Virus record (IMG/VR): IMGVR_UViG_3300027747_002046
Location: 1-38,133 of that record
Length of the DNA stretch: 38,133 nt
Direction: 5' to 3' (one strand)
Origin: a virus
Below are positions 31,423 through 38,133 of this stretch, piece after piece (the stretch's first letter is position 1; every line of letters starts with the position of its first letter). The translations under genes were made by a program, and so were the position numbers. The notes beneath the pieces were generated by a model, which saw nothing but the letters and a program-made list of their open reading frames with translations, did no database searches and was not told the origin of the DNA.

Positions 31423-33921
31423 ATGGCTTATATAATTAAAAATACATCAGGTCTGGTAAATACCCGAGTTACTGACACGGGAAGACAAAGATTGTCTGAA
31501 GGTAGATTCAATATCGCTTATTTTGCTATCGGTGATAGTGAGATTTCATACAATCAATTACCTGAGACATATAATCAATCCAATACCGTTGTATTAGAAC
31601 CCCAATTTAATGCTCAAAATAGTTCAGGTGTTCCAGAATCAAATAGACAATATATTAAATACCCATATTTGGTAGATCAAGGACAAACAAATATTTATGG
31701 TATTCCTTTTATGGATTCACAAATCGAATCCGTATTTAATAGGGCCGCGATGAGGGGATTTTTCACAGGAAACACAACCGCTTCCACCGTTGATTGGAAA
31801 GCGTTGGTGAACAATCAATATGTTGTTACACCAAACTATGTTGTAAATATGTCTACTTTGAACGGAACTAACGAAATAAATGTTTATAGATTAGATTGTA
31901 ATGTTCAAAATAATAACACACCACAAATAGGTGATTTTATTACAATTTATTATGATGGGAGAGCAAAAACGGATTGTTCTTGTTCTAATTTTCCTACTCC
32001 AACACCAAGTGCTTCTGTAGGTCAAACACCGACACCAACTCCTACGCCATCATCAACAAATAGTGAACCTTGTTCGTCACCAACACCAACTCCTTCACCA
32101 ACACATACTCCTTGTTTAACACCAACACCAAGTGCTCAATGTCCATTACCACCACCACCTGATTGTTTAAAAGATGTCGTTAGTTGTTTTTCAATTTTAA
32201 CATATAGAATTATTTCGGTGTGTGAAAACAAATTAACATTAGATAGACCAACACCTGATTTTACAAACTTGGCGAGTGATTGTATTGCAAGAACATTAAT
32301 TTATCCACCACAGATGGTTCCGTTATATGATAGTTTTACACCTGAACCACACTGGGCACAAAGTGTTATTGATTTTGAATCAGTTTGTGATACAGATCAA
32401 TTTGATGTAAAAATTTGGAATATGAATATTCCGTGGACTGAAAGTCCGGCTGGTTTAATATCAAATCAGTTCCAAGATTATACGAATTTTGGATCTATAA
32501 ATTATATAGGACAAAAAGAATATTTTGGTTATACAACAAATGCTCAAACATCAACTGATGATGTTTATTATTACAACTCATTTGGTGAAAAACAAGTTGT
32601 AACACCTACAAATCAAAAAGCGATAGCGATTATTCACTACACAAATCAAACAATTGATTTCTTTTATGGTGAAAAGTTTGCTTTACAACCATACGATAGT
32701 CAAAACCCTGAAAATACGCAAGGACAAGCAAGAAACTTCAAATTACATATTCCAACTTTAATGTGGCATAAAAATCCTGAATGTTGTTTTGGTCAAACAT
32801 TTTATGTTGATCCTCCAGGATTTGATGGAAAAAACTTATTTCAAGTTCAATATACAAAATCAAACGTGTCAAATAATATGAACCAACCTGGTTTGAGATA
32901 TTATAACTTATGGGATACATTCGCACAACCAAACGGACTTCCAAGTAGAATAGGAAAAGTTTATCCTGATTCAAAATTAATTATTATTGATGATGAAGAA
33001 ATTGTTGCGGCACTTTCATATAAGTCAAATAGAAATTGGACTTTACCGGCACCTCAAGTTTCTTTATTAACACCAAATACTTGTGGAACATCAAACACTA
33101 CAGGAGTTTTAACTGGCGGTGGTGAAACTTTGTGGGTTACATATAGGTTATCAAATTCATATTTCTTTACCAATTCACTTCATTGTAATTATTACACAAG
33201 TGTTGTGGGAACAGAAAATGTTTGTACACCCGATACACCAAAAAATGTTGCCGTTAGATTCGGAGGAGATTTTCCTTGTTTAGTTCAACCTGGATATTCA
33301 CCAACAACAACAACTACCACTTATTTTCCAAATACAACAACCACAACAACAATAAATCCATATACAACTACTACAACAACATTATGTCCTACTTGTGTTG
33401 TACCAGCAGGGTTTTACTCTAATCAATTTCAGGTATTGGCACAAAAAGTTCCTGTGGGTCAAAGACCTGTTGCGGATAACTGGAAATTAATTGATTTCAC
33501 AGAACAAGCAAGTCAATTTTTTGTAAATGGATATGTAACACAAGAATCACTAACAGCCACCACATTTACTATTACGGCAGAAAATTATTCATCAGCACCA
33601 TATTATAATTTGAATGATTATGTTTCTTTAGTTCCAAAAGGGGACACAGGACCAAACCTTAATTTTGGTGATGAATATTATTTTTATGGTAATTTAGAAA
33701 CTGACATCCAAGCGACAATCTACGAAATGAAGTATAAGATTAATTTATCTTCAAATGAGTTTTTGGTTTCTCAAAACCCAACATGGACTTTTGGTACAAA
33801 ATCATATGTTACTGAAATCGCACTTTTGGATGCTAATGATGATATTCTTGTTATGTCAAAATTACAATCACCTGTGTTAAGACAAGGGATACAACAATAT
33901 GTAATAAAGTTGGATTTTTAA
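31423..33921 (+). CDS. Tail fibre/structural protein with Thr-Pro linkers (832 aa)
   Basis: The N-terminal 45 residues, with NTRVTDTGRQRLSEGRFNIA and YFAIGDSEI, look like the conserved attachment end of phage tail fibre/collar proteins. Beta-rich structural domains follow. A mucin-like linker of Thr-Pro repeats with interspersed Cys (about 190-240) comes next, then a central domain. A second linker is made of Thr runs (about 626-653). The final domain is globular. Such T/P-rich linkers are flexible spacers and potential O-glycosylation sites; a glycosyltransferase-like gene lies two genes upstream. It is the last gene of the plus-strand fibre module. Exact role (side or long fibre, or decoration) cannot be told. 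Confidence 0.7.
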   Translation: MAYIIKNTSGLVNTRVTDTGRQRLSEGRFNIAYFAIGDSEISYNQLPETYNQSNTVVLEPQFNAQNSSGVPESNRQYIKYPYLVDQGQTNIYGIPFMDSQIESVFNRAAMRGFFTGNTTASTVDWKALVNNQYVVTPNYVVNMSTLNGTNEINVYRLDCNVQNNNTPQIGDFITIYYDGRAKTDCSCSNFPTPTPSASVGQTPTPTPTPSSTNSEPCSSPTPTPSPTHTPCLTPTPSAQCPLPPPPDCLKDVVSCFSILTYRIISVCENKLTLDRPTPDFTNLASDCIARTLIYPPQMVPLYDSFTPEPHWAQSVIDFESVCDTDQFDVKIWNMNIPWTESPAGLISNQFQDYTNFGSINYIGQKEYFGYTTNAQTSTDDVYYYNSFGEKQVVTPTNQKAIAIIHYTNQTIDFFYGEKFALQPYDSQNPENTQGQARNFKLHIPTLMWHKNPECCFGQTFYVDPPGFDGKNLFQVQYTKSNVSNNMNQPGLRYYNLWDTFAQPNGLPSRIGKVYPDSKLIIIDDEEIVAALSYKSNRNWTLPAPQVSLLTPNTCGTSNTTGVLTGGGETLWVTYRLSNSYFFTNSLHCNYYTSVVGTENVCTPDTPKNVAVRFGGDFPCLVQPGYSPTTTTTTYFPNTTTTTTINPYTTTTTTLCPTCVVPAGFYSNQFQVLAQKVPVGQRPVADNWKLIDFTEQASQFFVNGYVTQESLTATTFTITAENYSSAPYYNLNDYVSLVPKGDTGPNLNFGDEYYFYGNLETDIQATIYEMKYKINLSSNEFLVSQNPTWTFGTKSYVTEIALLDANDDILVMSKLQSPVLRQGIQQYVIKLDF
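31991..32140 (+). repeat. Thr-Pro coding repeat in gene 31423
   Basis: Low-complexity DNA based on CCAACACCAACT-type units, coding for alternating Thr-Pro with Ser and a few Cys. An in-frame protein linker, not a non-coding repeat. Confidence 0.75.
33301..33381 (+). repeat. Poly-Thr coding repeat in gene 31423
   Basis: ACA/ACT/ACC-rich low-complexity stretch coding for three runs of six to seven Thr separated by short Asn/Pro/Tyr segments; an interdomain linker. Confidence 0.72.
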
Positions 33922-33976
33922 AAAAACTTTAATTTTTATTATTATACCTTATTATATTAAAATATAACAATATTTT

Positions 33977-34582
33977 ATGGCAAAAAACCTTAAAAATTCC
34001 CCAAAAGTGTTAGGATTAGATATTTCTACTCGAACAATAGGATGGGCTCTCTTTGATATTAAAACAAAAGAGTTACTTGAATTAACACACGTTTCACCAA
34101 GACCAAAAATTGATGGTGATGATGATAAAATAAAAGAACTTTTATTGAAGTCTGAAATCTTCGCAGAAAAACTTAAACAATATAAAGGTTTAGGTATTGT
34201 TAGAGTAGTAATAGAAGAACCATTACTTAACTCCAATAATGTTTATACAATTCAAACATTATTACGTTTCAATAGTTTTGTGTTTAAAGAGATATACAAT
34301 ATTTTAGGGATTGTTCCTGAATTCATATCAACATACAACTCACGAAAATATGCATTCCCTGAGTTAGTACAAGAAAACGACAAAAAGAAATTTGTATTAT
34401 TTGGTGGATTACCAAAAGATGTTGATAAAAAAATGATCATTTGGGAAAAAGTTGCAAAACTTGAACCACAAATAAAATGGTTATACACAAAAAACAATAC
34501 TCTCAAAAAAGAAAATTTTGATCAAACAGATGCTTATACTTGTGTGTTAGGGTTTATGAGATTAAAAGAAATCTGGGAATAA
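33977..34582 (+). CDS. ruvC: RuvC-like Holliday junction resolvase
   Basis: RNase H-fold nuclease of the RuvC group, which cuts Holliday junctions to resolve recombination-linked replication intermediates before packaging. In T4 this job is done by the unrelated endonuclease VII. Catalytic acidic residues visible: the GLDISTRTIGWALFD strand (Asp15), VVIEEPLL (about 76-84) after a second strand, and FDQTDAYTCVLGF near the C-terminus, the RuvC layout D ... E ... D-x-x-D. Length is 201 residues, slightly above bacterial RuvC (about 173), with an extra Lys-rich segment (VQENDKKKF). It ends before the convergent terminator at 34606-34637. It sits apart from the other replication genes, between two fibre clusters. 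Confidence 0.75.
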   Translation: MAKNLKNSPKVLGLDISTRTIGWALFDIKTKELLELTHVSPRPKIDGDDDKIKELLLKSEIFAEKLKQYKGLGIVRVVIEEPLLNSNNVYTIQTLLRFNSFVFKEIYNILGIVPEFISTYNSRKYAFPELVQENDKKKFVLFGGLPKDVDKKMIIWEKVAKLEPQIKWLYTKNNTLKKENFDQTDAYTCVLGFMRLKEIWE

Positions 34583-34605
34583 TATCTTTTACATATTATT
34601 ATTTG

Positions 34606-34637
34606 AAATATCGGTTTTTTAGCCGATATTTTTTTTT
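34606..34637 (+). terminator. Terminator between convergent genes 33977 and 34636
   Basis: The stem AAATATCGG / CCGATATTT (34606-34614 and 34623-34631) is closed by an 8-nt loop, with a T run to 34637. It terminates plus-strand transcription. The minus-strand reading has the stem but no strong T run. It overlaps the end of the minus-strand gene (stop at 34636-34638). Confidence 0.8.
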
Positions 34638-36429
34638 AACACACAGTACCTAATTGTGTAATTTGGATGTTTTGTGGGTTATTAGTTGTTGGTGTTACAT
34701 TAGAACAAACAATAACCGAACTATTACCCCCCAATGACTCAGATACAGAGTTTGAAATACAATTGCTATATTTGATTGTAATTTTTGATGGACTTAAATT
34801 CGTGACACGATATTGATATTGAACACAAGGTGATGGACTTGGAGTTGGAGTTGGTGTCATAGATGGTGTAGGACAAGGAACTTCCAATGCCGTAGTATAG
34901 AAACCAGAACTACTATTGATACAAGTTTCATAAATAGAATTATCAACCCATTCCATAGTTGAACCAATCGGAAGTTCGGTGTCTAAATATAAGAACGATC
35001 CTGCAACATTTGTTCCATAATTTTCAGCAACCCATCTTACGTTCAAGTTATCCCAATATATTCTATATACCGTTGGATTTGATACATAACTCCAAATATA
35101 AGATAATTTACCGTTTATAAATCCATTTGGAGTTACATTAGTTGTACCACATTCTCCATGAATAACCAAACATTGTGTTACAGGTTCTTGAGGTGATGGT
35201 GTACATTTTAAACAAGAACCATCCAAAGTAGAACCGACTTCATTTGTTAAAGTAATATTATCAACTCCACTTATATTTTCAAATAATCCTTCATAGATTA
35301 CACAATAATTCATTCCGTTAATTATTGCGTTATACACATAATTTTCTTTTGGTGATGTTGATCCAGAAACCAATACAAGATCTGACGTAAAGTATTCAAT
35401 ACCTGTAAAGCAATCACGGAATTTTTTACTATTAGCACATTGTATAATTTCAGAAAACGTATTAAACACAACTTCACCCGAAAAATTACAAGGTCTATCA
35501 ACTTCTGGTGTTGGTGTAGGTGTTGGTGTAAAAGACGGAGTAGGTGTTGGTGTGACTCCTAATGAAGTAACCGCCATTGATACACCACCACATATGTTTG
35601 AAGTCGTTGGAGTTGGTGTGGGGGTTGGTGTTTTTGTAGGAGTTGGGCTAAAACTTGGTGTTGGTGGAATATAACAATCAAAAATTGCTTCAAAATCAAA
35701 ATCAACACAAGGGTTTGTAGTGGTTGTTGTAGTTGTACAAGGCCCAAAATAAACAACACTATCATCAAAATCGGGACAAGTTGAAACACTACCATAAGGA
35801 CCAAATTGATTACAAGGGTCTCCTATGTTTTGTGCTAAACACCATCTTGTTTCACCTGTTGAATAAAATATAAAATATCCGTTTGTTTGACCTGTATAAT
35901 ATGTATATGAACCATACATACCACTATATTGATATGTGTCATCATAGATATTATCGTTCTTAACACAAAAAATTCCAGGACAAGTACAAGTAGAAATTGA
36001 TAATATAGTTCCCGATGAATCAACTTCATAAATTGTAAGACCATCTGAATAAAAAGTATTTGTGGATGGTGTAGTACAACCTGAGTCGATATATACGACA
36101 TTTCCCACAAGTAATCCAGGTCCCCACAAATCAAAAATCAAAGGAGAAATACAAGATAAATTAGGATCTGAAGCGGATGCGAAAGTCCCCAAGAAATTAC
36201 AAGCACATGCAATAATTTCGATAATTTTACCTGATGAATTTGTTGTGTATAAATTAGATCCGTCACTTAAATACGAAGTGCTATATGGTATGGTACATCC
36301 AGAATCGGTATAAAGGAAGTCAAGTAAATCTACACCATCCCCATAAACAGGAGCTGTAAGTGCTGAAAAACACAACGAATAATTTGGACTAGTGTCCACC
36401 GCAAATAAACCTAAATTATTACAAGCCAT
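34636..36429 (-). CDS. Minus-strand fibre-type protein with tandem repeats and Thr-Pro linkers (597 aa)
   Basis: It starts at 36429 (MACNNLGLFAVDT). Residues about 3-78 and 76-150 are two tandem copies of a Cys-containing module (A-C-N-x-L-G-x-F ... YTDSGCT ... SDG ... SSGxI). A module with YFIFYSTGETRWCLAQN (about 185-215) follows. Then come Thr runs (CTTTTTTT, about 230-238), Thr-Pro linkers (about 255-275 and 290-310), a middle domain, a second 'N-G-x-L-S-Y ... YRIYWDNLNVRW' module (about 445-475) and a final Cys-rich domain. No enzymatic motif. It is a fibre- or adhesin-type virion protein encoded opposite to the rest of the tail module, one base after gene 36431. Interpretation as an alternative fibre is inference. 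Confidence 0.68.
   Translation of the reverse strand: MACNNLGLFAVDTSPNYSLCFSALTAPVYGDGVDLLDFLYTDSGCTIPYSTSYLSDGSNLYTTNSSGKIIEIIACACNFLGTFASASDPNLSCISPLIFDLWGPGLLVGNVVYIDSGCTTPSTNTFYSDGLTIYEVDSSGTILSISTCTCPGIFCVKNDNIYDDTYQYSGMYGSYTYYTGQTNGYFIFYSTGETRWCLAQNIGDPCNQFGPYGSVSTCPDFDDSVVYFGPCTTTTTTTNPCVDFDFEAIFDCYIPPTPSFSPTPTKTPTPTPTPTTSNICGGVSMAVTSLGVTPTPTPSFTPTPTPTPEVDRPCNFSGEVVFNTFSEIIQCANSKKFRDCFTGIEYFTSDLVLVSGSTSPKENYVYNAIINGMNYCVIYEGLFENISGVDNITLTNEVGSTLDGSCLKCTPSPQEPVTQCLVIHGECGTTNVTPNGFINGKLSYIWSYVSNPTVYRIYWDNLNVRWVAENYGTNVAGSFLYLDTELPIGSTMEWVDNSIYETCINSSSGFYTTALEVPCPTPSMTPTPTPSPSPCVQYQYRVTNLSPSKITIKYSNCISNSVSESLGGNSSVIVCSNVTPTTNNPQNIQITQLGTVC
35501..35670 (-). repeat. Thr-Pro coding repeats in the minus-strand fibre gene
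   Basis: GGTGTTGGTGTAGG-type low-complexity units (read on plus) code on the minus strand for alternating Thr-Pro linkers. The compositional style is the same as in gene 31423, suggesting related fibre architecture. Confidence 0.72.
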
Positions 36430-36430
36430 A

Positions 36431-36649
36431 TTATGTTAATTCTTGTGTTACCATGCAATTATTGCTATCAACAACTTTTACAACATACGACCCCATGTCT
36501 TCCATAATAAATGGAAGGTTGAAAACATATGGGATTTGACCCAAACCGATTGTGTTTATGTAAATACAACTTGTAAAACCTGTGTCACAAGTGTAAACAT
36601 CAAAAGGTGGGAAACCAGAAAGTGATGAAATTGTAATTTGCGTTGGCAT
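36431..36649 (-). CDS. Small Ig-like fibre accessory protein, paralogue of 28062 (72 aa)
   Basis: It starts at 36649 (MPTQITISSLSGFPPF). Paralogous to the 74-residue protein at 28062: the same Q-I-T-I start, S-G turn, Cys-containing D-x-C-x-Y-I segment and a closing strand GSYVVKVVDSNNC that matches the end of SprB-like repeats. The TAA stop is followed after one base by the ATG of the minus-strand fibre gene, so the two form a small operon. A TATTTAT element lies 7 nt upstream. Stand-alone fibre domain, tip or chaperone; function unknown. Confidence 0.65.
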   Translation of the reverse strand: MPTQITISSLSGFPPFDVYTCDTGFTSCIYINTIGLGQIPYVFNLPFIMEDMGSYVVKVVDSNNCMVTQELT

Positions 36650-36656
36650 ATCATTA

Positions 36657-36663
36657 ATAAATA
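36657..36663 (-). promoter_or_regulatory. TATTTAT element upstream of the minus-strand gene 36431
   Basis: ATAAATA on the plus strand, TATTTAT on the minus strand, 7 nt before the minus-strand start codon. It is the only site on this strand among the nine and shows that the element follows gene orientation. Confidence 0.35.
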
Positions 36664-36688
36664 TAAAAAAAGAAAAAAGTTTGTGTAG

Positions 36689-36719
36689 TTGATATAGTAA
36701 AAGATGTTTTTTATATTTT
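36689..36719 (+). promoter_or_regulatory. Candidate host-type promoter for the primase operon
   Basis: TTG (36689-36691) and TATATTTT (36712-36719) are separated by 20 nt. They resemble the Bacteroidetes TTG / TAnnTTTG promoter with the last G replaced. It lies in the 74-nt divergent gap just before the ATG at 36724. Weak match. Confidence 0.28.
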
Positions 36720-36723
36720 AGTT

Positions 36724-36975
36724 ATGACAGAAAGAGAAATACAATTATTGGGATTTGAAAGACAAGACTCCGAAGACGGAGAATATTCATTTTATTATTA
36801 TATCTATAAAATTGTCGATGGGTTGGTGTTTATATCCAACGCAAATGATGACCTAATAGATGGAGACGAATGGTATATTGACATATTCAACACAGATCCC
36901 CACATTAGATTTACTGAGTTTGGTGATGTTCAGGGTTTAATCAATATTTTAGAAAAAAGACGAGTTGAAAATTGA
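36724..36975 (+). CDS. Hypothetical protein upstream of primase (83 aa)
   Basis: Not recognised. An acidic 83-residue protein. MTEREIQLLGFERQ is followed by strands FYYYIYKIVDGLVFIS and DEWYIDIFNTDPHIRFTE, then a short helix GLINILEKRRVEN. No Cys cluster or membrane segment. Its TGA overlaps the primase ATG (TGATG), so the two are translationally coupled. A small replication-linked protein is plausible from position only. Confidence 0.65.
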   Translation: MTEREIQLLGFERQDSEDGEYSFYYYIYKIVDGLVFISNANDDLIDGDEWYIDIFNTDPHIRFTEFGDVQGLINILEKRRVEN

Positions 36976-37874
36976 TGGATGAAAATGAAGCGTTAGTTGA
37001 ATTATTAGAGGAGGCTCTTGGAGATCACGGGCTTCACTATCCTAATCGCGGACAAATTTCTTTTAATTGTCCTGTCTGTGATGATGATAGAAACAAACAT
37101 AATTTAGAGGTTAATTACATAGACAACGTCTTCAAGTGTTGGTCGTGCGGAGATAGTGAAGGAACACACGGACCTTTGGGAAAGTTATTTGACAAATACG
37201 GAAACAAAAAACAAAAAAAACTTTATAATGTCTTAAAACCGGAAACAGTAGTTAAAAGAGAAAAACCAAAAAAACAACTCAAACTCCCCGACGGGTTCAC
37301 ACTATTCAAAGACTCAAGTCCGATATATCCCGTTAGAAGACAAGCCATGAATTATTTAAAAAGTCGTGGTATCACAGATGAGATGATTGAAAAATATCAA
37401 ATTGGTTTTTGTGATAAAGGAGACCATTCAGGTCGTATTGTAATTCCATCTTATAACACCAAAGGAGAACTTAACTATTATATTGCAAGAAGTTGGAATC
37501 CAATGTCAAGGGCCAAATACAAGAACCCTGAGGCAGAAAAAGATAAAATTATATTTTGGGAAAATCTTATTGATTGGAATAAGGACATATATCTTGTAGA
37601 GGGAGCATTTGATGGATTATTTGTGAATAACTCAATTCCAATGTTGGGTAAACATATGTCCGAACTTTTATTTGAAACCATATACACAAAAGCCAAAGGT
37701 GATATTATTATATGTCTTGACGCCGATGCGTGGCAAAACGCAATCAAACTATATCACGAATTAAGTGGGGGCGATTTATGGGGTAGAATAAAATTGGTTA
37801 AACTACCTGACGATAAAGATATTGCTGATTTAAGGGGTGAGATAAAAGATGAATATTATCATATAATAAAATGA
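36975..37874 (+). CDS. gp61: DNA primase, gp61/DnaG type
   Basis: Synthesises RNA primers for lagging-strand replication with the gp41-like helicase. Start chosen at ATG 36975 (TGATG overlap with the previous gene) rather than TTG 36972. Length is 299 residues (T4 gp61 342). An N-terminal zinc-binding domain has Cys32-x2-Cys35 (NCPVCDDD) and Cys55-x2-Cys58 (KCWSCGD). A basic linker (KKQKKLYN ... KREKPKKQ) follows, then a middle part with YLKSRGITDEMIEKYQIGFC. The TOPRIM catalytic core has YLVEGAFDGLF (about 205-216) with the essential Glu and IICLDADAWQNA (about 244-256) with the Asp-x-Asp pair. Its stop overlaps the next start (ATGA). The first start-to-primase promoter lies in the divergent gap upstream. 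Confidence 0.9.
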   Translation: MDENEALVELLEEALGDHGLHYPNRGQISFNCPVCDDDRNKHNLEVNYIDNVFKCWSCGDSEGTHGPLGKLFDKYGNKKQKKLYNVLKPETVVKREKPKKQLKLPDGFTLFKDSSPIYPVRRQAMNYLKSRGITDEMIEKYQIGFCDKGDHSGRIVIPSYNTKGELNYYIARSWNPMSRAKYKNPEAEKDKIIFWENLIDWNKDIYLVEGAFDGLFVNNSIPMLGKHMSELLFETIYTKAKGDIIICLDADAWQNAIKLYHELSGGDLWGRIKLVKLPDDKDIADLRGEIKDEYYHIIK

Positions 37875-38133
37875 CAGATCTAAAAAAAATATCACAAGAA
37901 ATTAGAGAAATTATCTCTGAAAGACAAAAAGAGTTCCAACTTACATTTGAGGAAGAAACACATACATATACAATGTTGAATTCAAAAGGAGAGTTGAGAT
38001 CTGATTTCCCATCTGTTTCAAAAGTGATGAAACTTTTTTATGACGAGTTTCCAACTGAACAAGCGGCATTTAGTAAAGCTGGAGGTGATCCTGATGAAGC
38101 CGAAAGATTGATTAATGAATGGGCTGAATTAGG
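37871..38133 (+). CDS. Putative PD-(D/E)XK nuclease, N-terminal part (runs off the window)
   Basis: Begins at ATG 37871 overlapping the primase stop (ATGA) and stays open to the window end (87 full codons). The translated start MTDLKKISQEIREIIS is helical. FEEETHTYTML (about 24-34) and then DFPSVSKVMKLFYDEFP (about 43-59) resemble the N-terminal 'H-x-Y-x-x-x-G-x-x-x-P-S-V-T' motif of phage PD-(D/E)XK / RecB-like exonucleases, where a His and a Ser-Val-Thr segment precede the nuclease core. The catalytic residues lie beyond the window, so the call is tentative. Coupling to the primase supports a replication or repair role. Confidence 0.5.
   Translation, partial: MTDLKKISQEIREIISERQKEFQLTFEEETHTYTMLNSKGELRSDFPSVSKVMKLFYDEFPTEQAAFSKAGGDPDEAERLINEWAEL

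Noticed and set aside
31991-32140. Short direct DNA repeats that could suggest a CRISPR array
   Set aside because: Units are in-frame Thr-Pro codons without constant repeat/unique spacer organisation.
36062-36313. Plus-strand frames within the minus-strand fibre gene
   Set aside because: Shadow frames of a gene with clear repeats, Thr-Pro linkers and operon context on the minus strand.
34606-36723. Invertible DNA switch for fibre genes
   Set aside because: No flanking inverted repeats of useful length and no invertase gene were seen; the two small paralogues are too diverged at DNA level to recombine.
1-38133. tRNA genes, integrase, attachment sites, diversity-generating retroelement
   Set aside because: No cloverleaf-like sequence, recombinase or reverse transcriptase motif was found on reading; gaps between genes are too short for most of these.

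Overview
The window is a densely coding, AT-rich stretch of a large tailed-phage genome, of the T4-like (contractile-tailed) type. The T4 relationship rests on a gp32-like single-stranded DNA-binding protein, a UvsX recombinase, a T4-type RNase H/flap exonuclease, a gp41-like helicase, a gp61-like primase, and adjacent gp25-like and gp6-like baseplate wedge genes. The likely host group is Bacteroidetes (Flavobacteria-like). Four things point there: most start codons have no Shine-Dalgarno sequence and sit behind A/T-rich leaders; fibre-type proteins carry SprB-like repeats, named for the gliding adhesin of Flavobacterium; a DUF5522-type cysteine protein is present; and weak TTTG...TAnnTTTG-like promoter candidates precede two replication operons. 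No tRNA, CRISPR array, insertion sequence, integrase or attachment site was seen.

Layout. (1) 1-2158: the C-terminal part of a baseplate/hub-like protein, a small unknown protein and a Pro/Ala-rich acidic coiled-coil protein, closed by a strong terminator. (2) 2231-7108: replication/recombination genes (SSB with its own terminator, UvsX, RNase H, an unknown, helicase). (3) 7135-10026: a metabolic stretch with an adenosylcobalamin-type (class II) ribonucleotide reductase, the DUF5522-type protein, a terminator, and a flavodoxin-fold NAD(P)H:FMN-reductase-like protein. (4) 10161-25872: the baseplate/tail module (gp25, gp6, a 1,880-residue protein with an internal membrane-like segment, several structural proteins, and a 995-residue protein with a P2 gpI-like segment). 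(5) 25872-33921: a fibre/adhesin module with SprB-like repeats, a small Ig-like protein, a glycosyltransferase-like enzyme and Thr/Pro-rich fibre proteins. (6) 33977-34582: a RuvC-like resolvase, then a convergent terminator. (7) 34636-36649: the only minus-strand genes, a second fibre-type protein and a small paralogue of the protein at 28062. (8) 36724-38133: a divergent operon with a small unknown protein, the primase and the start of a probable PD-(D/E)XK nuclease.

How the genes work together: UvsX, SSB, helicase, primase, RNase H, resolvase and the putative nuclease form a recombination-dependent replication system, and the reductase supplies dNTPs. The structural genes form long, partly translationally coupled chains (four TAATG junctions). 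A TATTTAT element lies just upstream of nine genes in the orientation of the gene, including the minus-strand pair, and is a candidate late promoter or initiation signal.

The most unusual points are: a flavoprotein whose N-terminus resembles that of the Pro-rich protein at 1435 and could be a capsid-targeting peptide; fibre proteins built from SprB-like and mucin-like Thr/Pro segments with a glycosyltransferase gene among them; and a giant baseplate-region protein with membrane-type hydrophobic segments. All functions are inferred by reading the sequence; no database search was run.
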